Positions 53,888 to 63,393 of a DNA stretch of 64,000 nucleotides are shown one piece after another (position 1 is the first letter of the stretch; each line of letters starts with the position of its first letter). The translations under genes were made by a program, and so were the position numbers. The stretch is from Gracilimonas sp. (GTDB taxonomy: Bacteria > Bacteroidota > Rhodothermia > Balneolales > Balneolaceae): assembly GCF_017641085.1 (NCBI RefSeq), contig NZ_JAEPPI010000001.1:1240001-1304000 (forward strand), in the 5' to 3' direction. Below the pieces are notes generated by a model. The model was not told the origin of the DNA, did no database searches, and was given only the letters and a program-made list of their open reading frames with translations.

Positions 53888-54966
53888 TCTTCAAAAACCC
53901 CAAACGTTTGATCTGGGCGCATCGAGAGTACAGCTTTGACCATCACGTCAACTAAAGCATCCACGTCCTTCATAGAGCAAATTTCGACCGGAGAATGCAT
54001 ATATCTGAGCGGTAACGAAATCAATGCGCTTGGAATACCGGTCTGCTGGTAGAAAATACTGTCTGTATCCGTTCCGGTTCTCACGCTGGTAGCCTCATGC
54101 TGTATGTCGATATCGTTCTTCTCACAAACATCTTCCAGGAATTCAACCACTTTTGGGTGATTAGCTCCACCATGCTGAATAGTTGGTCCCTTGCCCAATT
54201 CTACTGTTCCATGTTCTTTCTGATCTATTCCAGGTGTATCCGTTGCGTGAGTTACATCGGTCACTAAAGCCACATCCGGCATAAAACGGTAACTCATCAT
54301 CCGTGCTCCGAATCCTCCTACCTCCTCTTGTATGGAGTTCAGGGCAATTACATTCACTTTAAGATCTTTCTTCTGCTTACTGATTTTCCGCATGGCTTCA
54401 GCAATGATGTACCCGCCAATACGATTATCCAGTGCACGAGCAGTCAAGCGATCATCGCTTAAAAATTCTGTGTCGGATGCATAGGTAATTGGATCTCCGA
54501 TTTGCACCAGCTCAAGCGCCTCTTCTTTGGAAGAAACTCCAATATCCACATAAATATCTTTCCAGGCGGGCTGCTTACCTCCGCCGTTTTTATTGTCCTG
54601 CAGATGAATGGCTGTATTTCCTGTAACGCCAACTACCCGTCCTCTTTTATTGTGAATAAATACTTTCTTAGCACGCGCAATGGTCGAATCACTTCCACCC
54701 AATTTGTTCACATAAACATAGCCCTGATCGGTGATATGCTGCACCACCATGCCGATTTCGTCACAATGGGCTTCCAGCATAACGGTAGCTACATCCCCAC
54801 TCATATTGATTTTACCGGCTGCTGAACCGTATGCATCCGTCACCACCTCATCTGCAAACTGTTCCACATACTCCTTCCAGACTTTTACCCCTTCTTTTTC
54901 ATATCCGGTTGGGCTTGGTGTGATGAGTAGTTCTTCTAAAAAATCGCGTTCATTCTGCTTGGCCAT
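53884..54966 (-). CDS. M42-family aminopeptidase
   Basis: A 360-residue cytosolic metallo-aminopeptidase (FrvX/TET-type), which clips peptides as a dodecamer in known members. Metal and catalytic motifs: EAHCDEIGMVV (His, ~65), LDNRIGGYI (Asp, ~182), IQEEVGGFGARM (Glu pair, ~214), ALVTDVTHATDTPG (Asp, ~236) and LPLRYMHSPVE (His, ~324). All are in family positions. The nearest recognised products of this family are glutamyl or general aminopeptidases; the substrate here is unknown. ATG 54966. Confidence 0.92.
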   Translation of the reverse strand: MAKQNERDFLEELLITPSPTGYEKEGVKVWKEYVEQFADEVVTDAYGSAAGKINMSGDVATVMLEAHCDEIGMVVQHITDQGYVYVNKLGGSDSTIARAKKVFIHNKRGRVVGVTGNTAIHLQDNKNGGGKQPAWKDIYVDIGVSSKEEALELVQIGDPITYASDTEFLSDDRLTARALDNRIGGYIIAEAMRKISKQKKDLKVNVIALNSIQEEVGGFGARMMSYRFMPDVALVTDVTHATDTPGIDQKEHGTVELGKGPTIQHGGANHPKVVEFLEDVCEKNDIDIQHEATSVRTGTDTDSIFYQQTGIPSALISLPLRYMHSPVEICSMKDVDALVDVMVKAVLSMRPDQTFGVFED

Positions 54967-55091
54967 TCGTGTACTGAATTTGGTTTAAATTTAGTCGGGT
55001 TGAATATAATAAATATAGCTTCCAGAATAAGCCTTTTAGCATTTGTCATTTCGCCTGATCACCCGCATCTTCAGAACAAAAAAAAGCACCC

Positions 55092-55526
55092 ATGTTTAGA
55101 CCTGAATATAACCCTGACACTTTTTATCACTGGACCGAAATCCCTGTTCGTTTTCGGGACCTGGATCCACTGAATCATGTAAATAATGCCCTGTTTAACA
55201 CTTATCTGGAGGAAGCCCGGATACAGTTTTTGGGTGAAGTTGGGCAGATGCAAAATGAATTCACAGAAGGCAAAACCTTTGTACTGGTGAAGATTACCAT
55301 AGAATACCTCAAACAGATTACTTTTCCCTCCACCTTACTGGTTGGCACAGGCGTGGGTGAAGTAGGAAACTCCAGTATTGAAGCGGTTCAGGGAATCTAC
55401 GATAAGAAATCGAAAGACCTGATGGGGGTAGCGAAATCAACCGGTGTTTGGTATGATATCAATAAAAAGCGCCCTACCCGCCTCCCGGAAATTGAAAATT
55501 TAGACGATATGGTTGTTGGGGAGTGA
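55092..55526 (+). CDS. 4HBT-family acyl-CoA thioesterase
   Basis: A 144-residue hotdog thioesterase. The signature VRFRDLDPLNHVNNALFNTYLEEAR (residues ~17-41) holds the conserved Asp and the helix of the 4-hydroxybenzoyl-CoA/YbgC/FcoT-like group. LVKITIEYLKQITFPS and the C-terminal region fit the rest of the fold. The substrate is unknown. ATG 55092 lies after a ~125-base intergenic stretch in which I saw no gene. Confidence 0.87.
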   Translation: MFRPEYNPDTFYHWTEIPVRFRDLDPLNHVNNALFNTYLEEARIQFLGEVGQMQNEFTEGKTFVLVKITIEYLKQITFPSTLLVGTGVGEVGNSSIEAVQGIYDKKSKDLMGVAKSTGVWYDINKKRPTRLPEIENLDDMVVGE

Positions 55527-55529
55527 TAA

Positions 55530-55588
55530 AGTGATGAAGTAATAAGAACTTTAGAAACCTCGCTGTCTCACCATATCACTTCATCACT
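55530..55588. repeat. Long-arm inverted repeat after the thioesterase gene
   Basis: AGTGATGAAGTAATA (55530-55544) and its near complement TATCACTTCATCACT (55574-55588) match over 15 bases with one mismatch, around a 29-base loop. The arm itself repeats GTGAT/GATGAAG. No T-run follows directly, so it is more a structured element than a normal terminator, though it could end the upstream transcript. Confidence 0.6.
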
Positions 55589-55644
55589 CTTTACCTCATT
55601 TCTACATATCTTCAACGGCTCAAACATAATTCTCCTTAAAGCAC

Positions 55645-56895
55645 ATGGATAAAAGCACACGGTATAAAATTTTCAATGATCCGATTCATGGGTTTATCAC
55701 CGTTCCAAAAGGTCCGATTCTTAGACTCATCGACCACCCTTATGTGCAGCGATTGAGGAGAATCCGTCAGCTGGGGCTTGGTTACCTTGTTTTCCCGGCC
55801 GCCGAACATTCCCGGTTTTCACATGCTTTAGGCGCCCTTGAGTTAGGTCAGCGCGTGCTAAACAACCTTCGTGAAAAGGATACCACCATTAGTCAGCCCG
55901 AATACGAAGGGACATTGATGGCGATTTTACTTCACGATGTAGGCCACGGCCCCCTTTCTCACACTCTGGAGCATACTTTGATAAAGGACTTCAACCATGA
56001 GATGATGAGCTTGTCCATCATGAAAGAGCTCAATAAGGAGTTTCATGGAGCGCTGGACACCGCCATCGATATTTTCACCAATCAGCACAAGAAGAAGTTT
56101 CTGCATCAGTTGATTTCTTCCCAGCTCGATTTAGATCGCCTCGACTACCTGAGAAGGGACAGTTTTTTTACCGGTGTTTCCGAAGGTACGGTGGGGATTA
56201 ACCGGATTTTGAAGACCATGCGGGTTTTCAAAGGGAACATTGTGATTGAAAAGAAAGGAATATATGCCGTTGAGAATTACATTATCGCCCGCCGTTTGAT
56301 GTACATGCAGGTGTACCAACACAAAACTGTTTTAAGTGCAGATTTTTTACTTCGAAGCATATTTAAGCGGGTACATCATCTAATTGCTGACGGAAAGGAA
56401 CTGGATTTTGCCTCACCGGCCCTTCAGTATTTCCTGACCGAACAGCCTTCAGCCAAGAAAACAATCACTAAACAAATGATTGACCGTTACGCTGAAATGG
56501 ATGACCACGATGTGTACTTAAGTATAAAAATCTGGAAGAAATGCGGAGATAAAATTCTGTCGAATCTCTGCCACCGGTTTCTAAATCGGGATTTATTCCG
56601 AACCACCTTTCTGGATAAGAAACCCACCAAAGCCCAGCTGAATGAAATCACCCAGAAAACTCAAAAAGCGCTAAAAAGACTTCGGTTGCCTACAGATGAA
56701 ACAGCTGTGGAACATTATCTGGGTTTTGAAAACAGCTATTCAGAAGCCTACAAATATAAGAATGAGAGCATCTGGATTTTGGAGGACGAGAAGGCTATTG
56801 AGTTCTCTAAAGCTGCAGAAACAAAAAATATTATAGCTTTAACAGAACCCGTTGTAAAACACTACTGCGTGCACCTAAAAGATATCAGCATTTAA
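55645..56895 (+). CDS. HD-domain phosphohydrolase (dGTPase-like)
   Basis: A 416-residue HD-superfamily protein. The metal-binding set is complete: AAEHSRFSHALGALELG (His), LLHDVGHGPLSHTLEHT (His-Asp) and the later Asp in QLDLDRLDYLRRDSFFTG. IFNDPIHGFITVPKGPILRLID at the N-terminus and RLRRIRQLGLGYLVFPAAEH are family-typical for the SAMHD1/dGTPase-like YwfO group. It may hydrolyse dNTPs or other nucleotides. ATG 55645. Its stop overlaps the convergent receiver gene by 4 bases. Confidence 0.9.
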   Translation: MDKSTRYKIFNDPIHGFITVPKGPILRLIDHPYVQRLRRIRQLGLGYLVFPAAEHSRFSHALGALELGQRVLNNLREKDTTISQPEYEGTLMAILLHDVGHGPLSHTLEHTLIKDFNHEMMSLSIMKELNKEFHGALDTAIDIFTNQHKKKFLHQLISSQLDLDRLDYLRRDSFFTGVSEGTVGINRILKTMRVFKGNIVIEKKGIYAVENYIIARRLMYMQVYQHKTVLSADFLLRSIFKRVHHLIADGKELDFASPALQYFLTEQPSAKKTITKQMIDRYAEMDDHDVYLSIKIWKKCGDKILSNLCHRFLNRDLFRTTFLDKKPTKAQLNEITQKTQKALKRLRLPTDETAVEHYLGFENSYSEAYKYKNESIWILEDEKAIEFSKAAETKNIIALTEPVVKHYCVHLKDISI

Positions 56896-57368
56896 GAAGC
56901 CGATTTTTTAACGGGTAGGAATTGGGAGAGTTTGTCAAACAGATCTTCTTCATTAAAAGGTTTTTTCAGGTATTCCGAAAATCCTTGATTCATTAAGTCT
57001 GATCTCGATTCCTTATGTTCCCCGGAAGTAAAAGCGATGATAGGGATGCTGTTTACTTTATTACCCCGGTTTAACTTTCTGATTTTTCTCATAGCTTCTA
57101 CACCGCCCATCACAGGCATACAAATATCCATTAGAATTACATCGGGCTTTTGTCCCTCAAAGTGTAGCAGCGCTTCTACCCCGTTTTCGGCTTCTTGTGT
57201 CTCGAAATTATTTCGCTCGAGTATAATCCTGGCCAGGCTTCTGTTAAACTTAAGATCATCTACGATCAAAGCCTTCAGTGCCTTCGTATCTTTTTTTGTT
57301 GGATTATGTTTTATAGCCCGGCTCATTCTATAATTTATAAGATGATTTCCGCCATTCACGTAACTCAT
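56892..57368 (-). CDS. Stand-alone response-regulator receiver protein
   Basis: A single receiver domain of ~120 residues without an output domain, so it works by protein contact or as a relay partner. The acidic pocket is LIVDDLKFNRSLARII (D37, D38), the phospho-acceptor Asp lies in VILMDICMPVMGG (D81), the Thr/Ser position in IIAFTSGEHKE, and the conserved Lys in SEYLKKPF. The start is uncertain: ATG 57368 adds a 25-residue basic lead-in, while ATG 57326 begins just before it. No kinase is adjacent. It could pair with the HPt protein at 30839 or the kinases at 10540-15468. Confidence 0.87.
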   Translation of the reverse strand: MSYVNGGNHLINYRMSRAIKHNPTKKDTKALKALIVDDLKFNRSLARIILERNNFETQEAENGVEALLHFEGQKPDVILMDICMPVMGGVEAMRKIRKLNRGNKVNSIPIIAFTSGEHKESRSDLMNQGFSEYLKKPFNEEDLFDKLSQFLPVKKSAS

Positions 57369-57435
57369 CAAAATTATTAAAAGAGACTTCGGATTACAGG
57401 TTAATCTTTCTTAATTAATACTTGTAAATCGGGTA

Positions 57436-57903
57436 TCAGACACGCTTATAGGTTACGTAGCTAAGCTCGTCATGATCCTCTCTCGATTCTTCCTTCCAGG
57501 TTGTTCCTATTTCATCTCTGTATTCAGGAAAATAGGTATCTCCTTCATATTCCTGATGGATTTCAGTAATGATGAGCTTGTCGGCTATATCTATGGTTTG
57601 CCTGTATAATACGCCTCCACCGATGATGAAAACTTCCTCCTCGTTAGACGATTTTAATGCATCTTCGAGAGAGGAATAAGTATCAACGTTCTTGTAATTT
57701 TGGGTTGTGGAGAGTACAATATTCTTTCGTTCAGGAAGCGGAATTTCATTTAACTCCTCAAAAACACCCCGGCCCATTATGATAGTTTTACCTATGGTGG
57801 TTCTTTTGAAATGCTTTAAATCTTCCGGATATCGCCAGGGCAGCCCCCCTTCTTTACCGATTACAAGGTTGGGATCATGCGCTGCAACAAGAGTGATGGT
57901 CAT
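57436..57903 (-). CDS. folA: Dihydrofolate reductase
   Basis: Reduces dihydrofolate to tetrahydrofolate, regenerating the cofactor used by the neighbouring thymidylate synthase. The 155-residue product shows LVAAHDPNLVIGKEGGLPWRYPEDLKHFKRTT in its first third, including the conserved W-R-Y-P and acidic residue, then TIIMGRGVFEEL, NIVLSTT, VFIIGGGVLYRQTI and the C-terminal EGDTYFPE. The ATG overlaps the thyA stop by 4 bases (ATGA), coupling the two genes. Confidence 0.95.
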   Translation of the reverse strand: MTITLVAAHDPNLVIGKEGGLPWRYPEDLKHFKRTTIGKTIIMGRGVFEELNEIPLPERKNIVLSTTQNYKNVDTYSSLEDALKSSNEEEVFIIGGGVLYRQTIDIADKLIITEIHQEYEGDTYFPEYRDEIGTTWKEESREDHDELSYVTYKRV

Positions 57904-58748
57904 ACTGCAACCTCAAATTTAATAACCGGATCGGGATCATAGTTCTCCAGTGTGAAATCATCAAAAGTGAGTTCATCTACCGGTTTGTTGGCTATTTTCA
58001 AGGTTGGAAGTGGTTTAGGCTTTCGGGTGAGCTGCTCCTTCAAACCATCAACGTGATTTACGTAGATATGAGCGTCCACTATGGAGTGCGCGAAGGTTCC
58101 CGGTTCAAGCCCCACTTCCTGAGCAATGGCCAGCGTTAAGGCAGAATAGCATGCCAGGTTAAACGGAATACCCAGTGCAATGTCTCCTGAGCGTTGCGTT
58201 AAATGGCAGTTTAACTTACCGTCAGCCACATTGAAAATATACATGAGGTGGCAAGGTGGAAGACCCATTTCATCCAGTAAACCCGGGTGCCAGGCACTAA
58301 CCACAATCCTTCTGCTGTTCGGATTATTCTTCAGCATATCAATAGCTCGCTGAACCTGGTCAAACTCTTTACGAACCCAAACTTCTTTATCAAGGGCTGA
58401 GCCATTTCCTTCAAACCGAACGGATTCTTTTTCAAAATATGGAAACCTTCGCCAGAGCACTGGATAAATCGGGCCAACATGTCCGTCTTCATCTGCCCAG
58501 GCGTCCCAGATATGACAGTCGTTTTCATCCCGTAACCAGCGGATGTGATCCTCTCCCCTCAGGTACCAGAGCATTTCTAAAATCACCGATCTGAAATATA
58601 CTTTCTTGGTGGTAAGCAAAGGAAAACCTTCCGATAAATCTACTTTATAAAATTCAGCAAAATTTGAAATCGTGTCGGTGCCGGTCCGGTTTTCTTTCCT
58701 GACCCCATTTTCAAGTACGCTTTTTACAAGATCGTGGTATGCTTTCAT
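57900..58748 (-). CDS. thyA: Thymidylate synthase
   Basis: Methylates dUMP to dTMP using methylene-tetrahydrofolate. The 282-residue protein starts MKAYHDLVKSVLENG, has RTGTDTISNFAEFYKVDLSEGFPLLTTKK, the catalytic Cys in DEMGLPPCHLMYIFNVADGK, the HLTQRSGDIALGIPFNLACYSALT block and VDAHIYVNHVDGLKEQL. It is thus the folate-dependent ThyA type, not the flavin-dependent ThyX. The folA gene overlaps its stop. ATG 58748. Confidence 0.96.
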   Translation of the reverse strand: MKAYHDLVKSVLENGVRKENRTGTDTISNFAEFYKVDLSEGFPLLTTKKVYFRSVILEMLWYLRGEDHIRWLRDENDCHIWDAWADEDGHVGPIYPVLWRRFPYFEKESVRFEGNGSALDKEVWVRKEFDQVQRAIDMLKNNPNSRRIVVSAWHPGLLDEMGLPPCHLMYIFNVADGKLNCHLTQRSGDIALGIPFNLACYSALTLAIAQEVGLEPGTFAHSIVDAHIYVNHVDGLKEQLTRKPKPLPTLKIANKPVDELTFDDFTLENYDPDPVIKFEVAV

Positions 58749-58764
58749 CGAAGTATGTTGGGCT

Positions 58765-60147
58765 TTAAAGTAAGGTTCCGCTTAAAAGTACAATTGCTAT
58801 GGTAAAATAAATAATGATTCCGCTCACATCTACTATGGTTGCAACAAAAGGAGCTGAAGATACGGCCGGATCCAAATTCATTTTTGAGAGGAAGAAAGGA
58901 AGCATTGCCCCGGTAAAATTCCCGAACAAAACGATGGAAAAAAGGCTCAAGCCAATCACTCCTGCTGTAAGGAATACAGTTTTGGAAAGCTCAGCTCCTC
59001 CAAGTAAATCCCAGCCAATTAATGTGAAAAAGCCTAACAGACCTATCAATCCTCCCAGCATGAGACCGGAAGTAAATTCACGTCTGAATACTTTCTTCCA
59101 GTCTTCCGGTTTAAGGTCGTCGGTGGCAAGGGCTCGTATTACCAATGTAGCTGCCTGAGAGCCGGAGTTACCCCCACTGGAGATAATCAGCGGTACAAAG
59201 AACGACAAAGCTACTACTTTCTGGAGCACTTCTTCATATCCACCCATAGCGATGGCTGTTAAAATCTGTCCGACAAAAAGCACAATCAGCCACCAAAGCC
59301 GTTTTTTAACAATATCGAAAATGGAGGATTGAGAATAATAGTCATCCAGAGCATCCATACCAGCCATTTTCTGCATATCCTCGGTAGTCTCTTCCTCGGC
59401 CACGTCAATCACGTCATCTGCAGTCACGATGCCTACAAGCACCCCATCCGAATCAACAACCGGCAAAGCTACGCGGTCATATTTGGATAGCATTTTAACG
59501 GCCTCTTCCTGATCATCATAAACAGACAGAGCTTCAAAAGAGCGGTCCATCAACACATCAATCTGGTCTTCCTGATTAGCCAGGATCAGATGGGTAATCC
59601 GAAGATCATCAATCAGGTGCTCTTTGTCATCAACCACGTAAATTACGTTGATGGTTTCTGCAGTTTCCCCATACTTGCGGATGTGGGCCATGCTACGCTC
59701 TATCGACCAATCCGATTTCACCCGAACATAGCGTGGAGTCATCAATCGGCCAACGCTTTCTTCAGGATATCCCAACAGTTTCTTAAGCTGTTTCTGGTCT
59801 TCCCGGTTGATGGAGTTCATCACCCGCTGTGTCAGGTGGCCGGGAAGCTCTTCTAAGATCGAAACCTGCTCATCCGGTTCCAGGTTTATCATCACGTCGC
59901 TAAGCTGCTGTTTGCTGAACAGCTCCAGTAGCTCCACTCCTTTAGAAGAAGGGAGTTCCGCAAAAACATCGGCTGCCACCGGTTTCTTCAATAGCCGGAA
60001 AACAACCACGGCAATATCACCCGGTAATTCAAGTAACAGATCGGCGATATCAACGGCGGGCACATCGTTCAAAACCTCTTTTAAGGCAACCCAATCTTTG
60101 GAAGCGATAAGCTCTTCGAATTCCGGTTTAATGAGTTGAACAAACAT
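58765..60147 (-). CDS. mgtE: Magnesium transporter MgtE
   Basis: A 460-residue MgtE channel. It has the N-domain of helical repeats (about residues 1-130: EFEELIASKDWVALKEVLND, LLLELPGDIAVVVFRLL), two CBS domains (about 130-260), a connecting helix, and the five-helix pore (from ~285) with LIISSGGNSGSQAATLVIRAL, the signature of the family. The cytosolic domains close the channel when magnesium is sufficient. ATG 60147. The upstream ~110 bases show no recognisable magnesium riboswitch. thyA starts 16 bases downstream of its stop. Confidence 0.94.
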   Translation of the reverse strand: MFVQLIKPEFEELIASKDWVALKEVLNDVPAVDIADLLLELPGDIAVVVFRLLKKPVAADVFAELPSSKGVELLELFSKQQLSDVMINLEPDEQVSILEELPGHLTQRVMNSINREDQKQLKKLLGYPEESVGRLMTPRYVRVKSDWSIERSMAHIRKYGETAETINVIYVVDDKEHLIDDLRITHLILANQEDQIDVLMDRSFEALSVYDDQEEAVKMLSKYDRVALPVVDSDGVLVGIVTADDVIDVAEEETTEDMQKMAGMDALDDYYSQSSIFDIVKKRLWWLIVLFVGQILTAIAMGGYEEVLQKVVALSFFVPLIISSGGNSGSQAATLVIRALATDDLKPEDWKKVFRREFTSGLMLGGLIGLLGFFTLIGWDLLGGAELSKTVFLTAGVIGLSLFSIVLFGNFTGAMLPFFLSKMNLDPAVSSAPFVATIVDVSGIIIYFTIAIVLLSGTLL

Positions 60148-60260
60148 GGATTTTCCTTTTGAATGGGCCTGTGGTGGACGGGCTAAGAATCGGGGTTAAT
60201 CCATCAAAAAACAAGTTTTGTGACGCTTATTTCTCTACAATTACCTGAGAAAACAGGTAA

Positions 60261-61007
60261 TCAGTCTTTGATACTCTTTAGTGCTTCACGGGCTGCTTTT
60301 TGCTCGGCCTTTTTCTTGCTTTTCCCAACACCGGTTCCCAGTTGTTCCTCTCCTATCAACACTTTTACCTCGAAGGTACGATTGTGCCCCGGCCCGCTTT
60401 CATTGATTAGCTCATACCTGGGAATGGGCATTTTTTCAGCCTGCGCATATTCAAGCAAGGCACTTTTATAATTGTCCAGCGTATTTATGAGTTCTTTTAT
60501 AATCAGGTTTTCTTCAATCACCTTATCCACAAAATCATAAGCATGCTGATAACCTTTTGTGATGTAAATGGCAGCAATGATGGATTCAAAAGCGTCTGCC
60601 AAAATACTCTTAGCAACCTTTGTACTCCCGTTTCTCTCTCCCAACTCCATTAAATCTTCTATGCCCAGCTTCTTGGAGAAATCGGACAGTGTTTCTCCCC
60701 TTACCAGTTTGGCCCGGACTTTTGTGAGAAATCCTTCGTCTTTCTCAGGGTATTGATTGAACAAAATTTCTGCGGCAATCAGATCCAGGACGGCATCTCC
60801 TAAAAATTCGAGGCGTTCGTAAGAGTCGTAGGTTTCGTACTGCTCCTGGGAAAGCGTGGAGCGGTGACGCAGAGCCTTTAGAAAAAGAGAAGGATCGTCG
60901 ATTTGGAAACCAACGATCCTTTCTAATTTCTCAATTCTGCTTTTAAGTTCAGGGCTAAGATCTGATTTCTTCTTCTTTGTAAAAAGAGACCTGAACCAAT
61001 CGGGCAT
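60261..61007 (-). CDS. rnc: Ribonuclease III
   Basis: Cuts double-stranded RNA in rRNA and mRNA processing. The catalytic domain has the signature YERLEFLGDAVLDLIAAEILF (about residues 81-101), with the second acidic site in KSILADAFESIIAAIYITKGY. The C-terminal double-strand-binding domain spans SALLEYAQAEKMPIPRYELIN to KKKAEQKAAREALKSI. The 248-residue length includes ~25 extra N-terminal residues (LFTKKKKSDLSPELKSRIEK). It is last in the fab operon, 6 bases after fabF. Confidence 0.95.
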   Translation of the reverse strand: MPDWFRSLFTKKKKSDLSPELKSRIEKLERIVGFQIDDPSLFLKALRHRSTLSQEQYETYDSYERLEFLGDAVLDLIAAEILFNQYPEKDEGFLTKVRAKLVRGETLSDFSKKLGIEDLMELGERNGSTKVAKSILADAFESIIAAIYITKGYQHAYDFVDKVIEENLIIKELINTLDNYKSALLEYAQAEKMPIPRYELINESGPGHNRTFEVKVLIGEEQLGTGVGKSKKKAEQKAAREALKSIKD

Positions 61008-61013
61008 GAATGC

Positions 61014-62258
61014 TTAGTCCTTGTACTTTTTAAATACGAGGGTTGAATTATGGCCGCCAAAACCGAATGCATTGTTAAGTGCGTATTCAACATCGCGTAC
61101 CACCGCTTCATTAGCGGTGTAGTTCAGATCACATTCCGGATCCTGATTTTCGATGTTAACGGTTGGAGGCACCATACCGTGATATATAGCCAGCAGTGAT
61201 GCGATAGATTCAATAGCACCTGCTGCTCCCAAAGTATGACCATGCATACTCTTGGTAGAGTTCAGGTTGATTTTCTTCGCATGATCGCCAAAAACCTTTT
61301 TAATGGTATTGGTTTCAGCTATATCACCTAACGGTGTGGATGTACCGTGCATGTTGATGTGATCTACATCTTCCGGCTTAATGCCCGCTGCCTTCATGGC
61401 TTTGGTCATCGCCAGAATCACTCCATTTCCATCCGGATCGGGAGCGGTGATGTGATATGCATCGGCAGAAAAGCCATACCCTTTGATTTCACCGTAAATA
61501 CGGGCACCACGATCGAGAGCAGATTCCAGGCTTTCAAGAATGAAAATACCTGCACCTTCACCCAATACAAATCCATCACGATCTTTATCGAATGGACGTG
61601 ATGCTGTTTCCGGAGAATCGTTTCGGGTTGACATTGCCTTCATGCTGTTGAAACCGGAAATCCCGATTTTGGTTATCGGAGCTTCAGTTCCACCGGCAAC
61701 GGCATAGTCTGCCTGTCCGTACCGAATGGTATCGTAGGCAAGCCCGATGTTATGAGAACCCGTAGCGCAAGCAGAAACCGCGCAGTAATTAGGACCTCTG
61801 AATCCATATCGTATGGAAATCTGGCCCGATACGATATCGGGAATAAGCATGGGTATAAAGAATGGGGAAACCCCTCTTGGCCCGTGCTCATGAAATGATA
61901 TCGATTGCTCATAGAATGTTTCCATGCCACCAATACCGGTTCCCACCAATACAGCAACCTCGTCCTTATTTATCTTTTCCAGATCAAGCTTACTGTCTTC
62001 GAGCGCTTCTCCGGAAGCGATAAGGGCATATTGTGCCACTTTATCTAACCGCCGGGCTTCTTTACGATCGAAATAATTGGAGTAATCGTAGTCCTCAATC
62101 TGAGCAGCAAATTTTGTGGCGAAGTCGGTTGTGTCAAAATGTTCGACAGGCCGGACTCCGTTTTTACCTGAAACTAAACCGTTCCAGAAGTCCGGTGCAC
62201 TTTTCCCGATTGGGGTGAAGGCACCGATACCTGTTACTACAACTCTGCGAGTGCTCAT
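61014..62258 (-). CDS. fabF: Beta-ketoacyl-ACP synthase II (FabF)
   Basis: Elongates acyl-ACP chains with malonyl-ACP. The 414-residue product has VVVTGIGAFTPIGKSAPDFW at the N-terminus, the active-site Cys in CAVSACATGSHNIG (near residue 163), and the two catalytic His in INMHGTSTPLGD (~303) and STKSMHGHTLGAAGAIES (~340). It ends NNAFGFGGHNSTLVFK. The gene sits directly between acpP and rnc. ATG 62258. Confidence 0.96.
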   Translation of the reverse strand: MSTRRVVVTGIGAFTPIGKSAPDFWNGLVSGKNGVRPVEHFDTTDFATKFAAQIEDYDYSNYFDRKEARRLDKVAQYALIASGEALEDSKLDLEKINKDEVAVLVGTGIGGMETFYEQSISFHEHGPRGVSPFFIPMLIPDIVSGQISIRYGFRGPNYCAVSACATGSHNIGLAYDTIRYGQADYAVAGGTEAPITKIGISGFNSMKAMSTRNDSPETASRPFDKDRDGFVLGEGAGIFILESLESALDRGARIYGEIKGYGFSADAYHITAPDPDGNGVILAMTKAMKAAGIKPEDVDHINMHGTSTPLGDIAETNTIKKVFGDHAKKINLNSTKSMHGHTLGAAGAIESIASLLAIYHGMVPPTVNIENQDPECDLNYTANEAVVRDVEYALNNAFGFGGHNSTLVFKKYKD

Positions 62259-62295
62259 AGGAATGTGTTATTAAATGTAGTACGTATTAAACTAA

Positions 62296-62535
62296 TTAAG
62301 ACAGTTTTCCTGAAAGATAACTTACAGCATCACCTACAGTGGCGATGTTTTCGGCGTCTTCGTCAGGAATACTGAGATCGAATTCCTTTTCGAACTCCAT
62401 GATCAATTCTACTGTATCCAGAGAATCGGCTCCGAGATCGTTAGTGAAGTTTGCATCACCTGCAACTTCTGATTCGTCTACACCAAGTTTATCTACAATG
62501 ATAGCTTTTACTTTTGATTCTACGTCTTGTGACAT
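62296..62535 (-). CDS. acpP: Acyl carrier protein
   Basis: A 79-residue acidic helical carrier of growing acyl chains. The phosphopantetheine-bearing Ser is in [20 protein letters not shown] (about Ser36), and the N-terminus [20 protein letters not shown] is typical. Its position between fabG and fabF is the usual one in bacterial fatty-acid operons. The ~100-base gap to fabG holds an AAAGGACAC ribosome site. Confidence 0.96.
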   Translation of the reverse strand: MSQDVESKVKAIIVDKLGVDESEVAGDANFTNDLGADSLDTVELIMEFEKEFDLSIPDEDAENIATVGDAVSYLSGKLS

Positions 62536-62634
62536 ATTGTGTCCTTTTCAGTGATTAGTTGGTAATTATAATTTTTATAAAATAAGTGTTTTCAACTTAA
62601 AAATTCAGTCTGGTATCTGCAATTCATAACCGCA

Positions 62635-63384
62635 TTACATTGCCATGCCGCCATCAACCCGAATTACTTCTCCGGTAATGTACGAACTCATATCCGAGGC
62701 AAGGAATACAACGGCATCTGCTACTTCATCGGCTTCTCCTGCTCTTCCAAGAGGAGTTTCCGCTTTGATACCTTCCAATACTTTCTCGTCAAGCTCACCG
62801 GTCATGTCGGTCAGAATATATCCCGGAGCAATTACATTTGCACGAATATTTCTGGACGAAAGTTCTTTGGCATATGATTTGGTGAACCCAATAATACCGG
62901 CTTTAGAGGCTGCGTAATTACTTTGGCCTGCGTTGCCGGTAATACCCACGACGGAGCTGATATTTATGATAGATCCGCCTCGATTTCTCATCATGGGTTT
63001 AGCGGCCGCTTTAGAATAATTGAAAATACTTTTCAGGTTCGTGGTGATCACATCATCCCATTGCTCTTCGCTCATGCGAAGGATAAGATTGTCTTTAGTG
63101 ATGCCGGCGTTGTTTACAATCACATCCAGCTTTTCCCAGTCATTTACAATCTCATTGATTACTTCTTCTGCACGCTCATAATTAACTGCATCGGCCTGGA
63201 GTGCTTTTGCTTTGCGCCCTTTTGCTTCAATCTCGGCCTTTACTTCTTCTGCGGCGTCAGCCGAGCGGGCATAAGTGATGGCAACATCGGCGCCAAAATC
63301 AGCCAGCTTAAGCGCAATAGCTCTTCCTATACCCCGGCTGCCTCCGGTTACCAAACACGTTTTTCCTTCAAGTGTTAAACTCAT
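62635..63384 (-). CDS. fabG: 3-oxoacyl-ACP reductase FabG
   Basis: NADPH-dependent reductase for the first reduction in each elongation cycle. The Rossmann motif CLVTGGSRGIGRAIALKLADFG is at residues 9-31 (split here by one residue after the G-G pair), VNNAGITKDNLILRM, the catalytic Ser in IINISSVVGITGN, and the YxxxK pair in SNYAASKAGIIGFTKS. The end YITGEVIRVDGGMAM is the family hallmark. The length is 249 residues. It starts 9 bases after fabD. Confidence 0.96.
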   Translation of the reverse strand: MSLTLEGKTCLVTGGSRGIGRAIALKLADFGADVAITYARSADAAEEVKAEIEAKGRKAKALQADAVNYERAEEVINEIVNDWEKLDVIVNNAGITKDNLILRMSEEQWDDVITTNLKSIFNYSKAAAKPMMRNRGGSIINISSVVGITGNAGQSNYAASKAGIIGFTKSYAKELSSRNIRANVIAPGYILTDMTGELDEKVLEGIKAETPLGRAGEADEVADAVVFLASDMSSYITGEVIRVDGGMAM

Positions 63385-63393
63385 AGTCTGTTC

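Noticed and set aside
60148-60260. Magnesium riboswitch before mgtE
   Set aside because: The leader is short and shows no M-box-like helices.
60240-60261. ATTACCTG/CAGGTAAT hairpin as rnc terminator
   Set aside because: It overlaps the rnc stop codon and has no T-run on the transcribed side.
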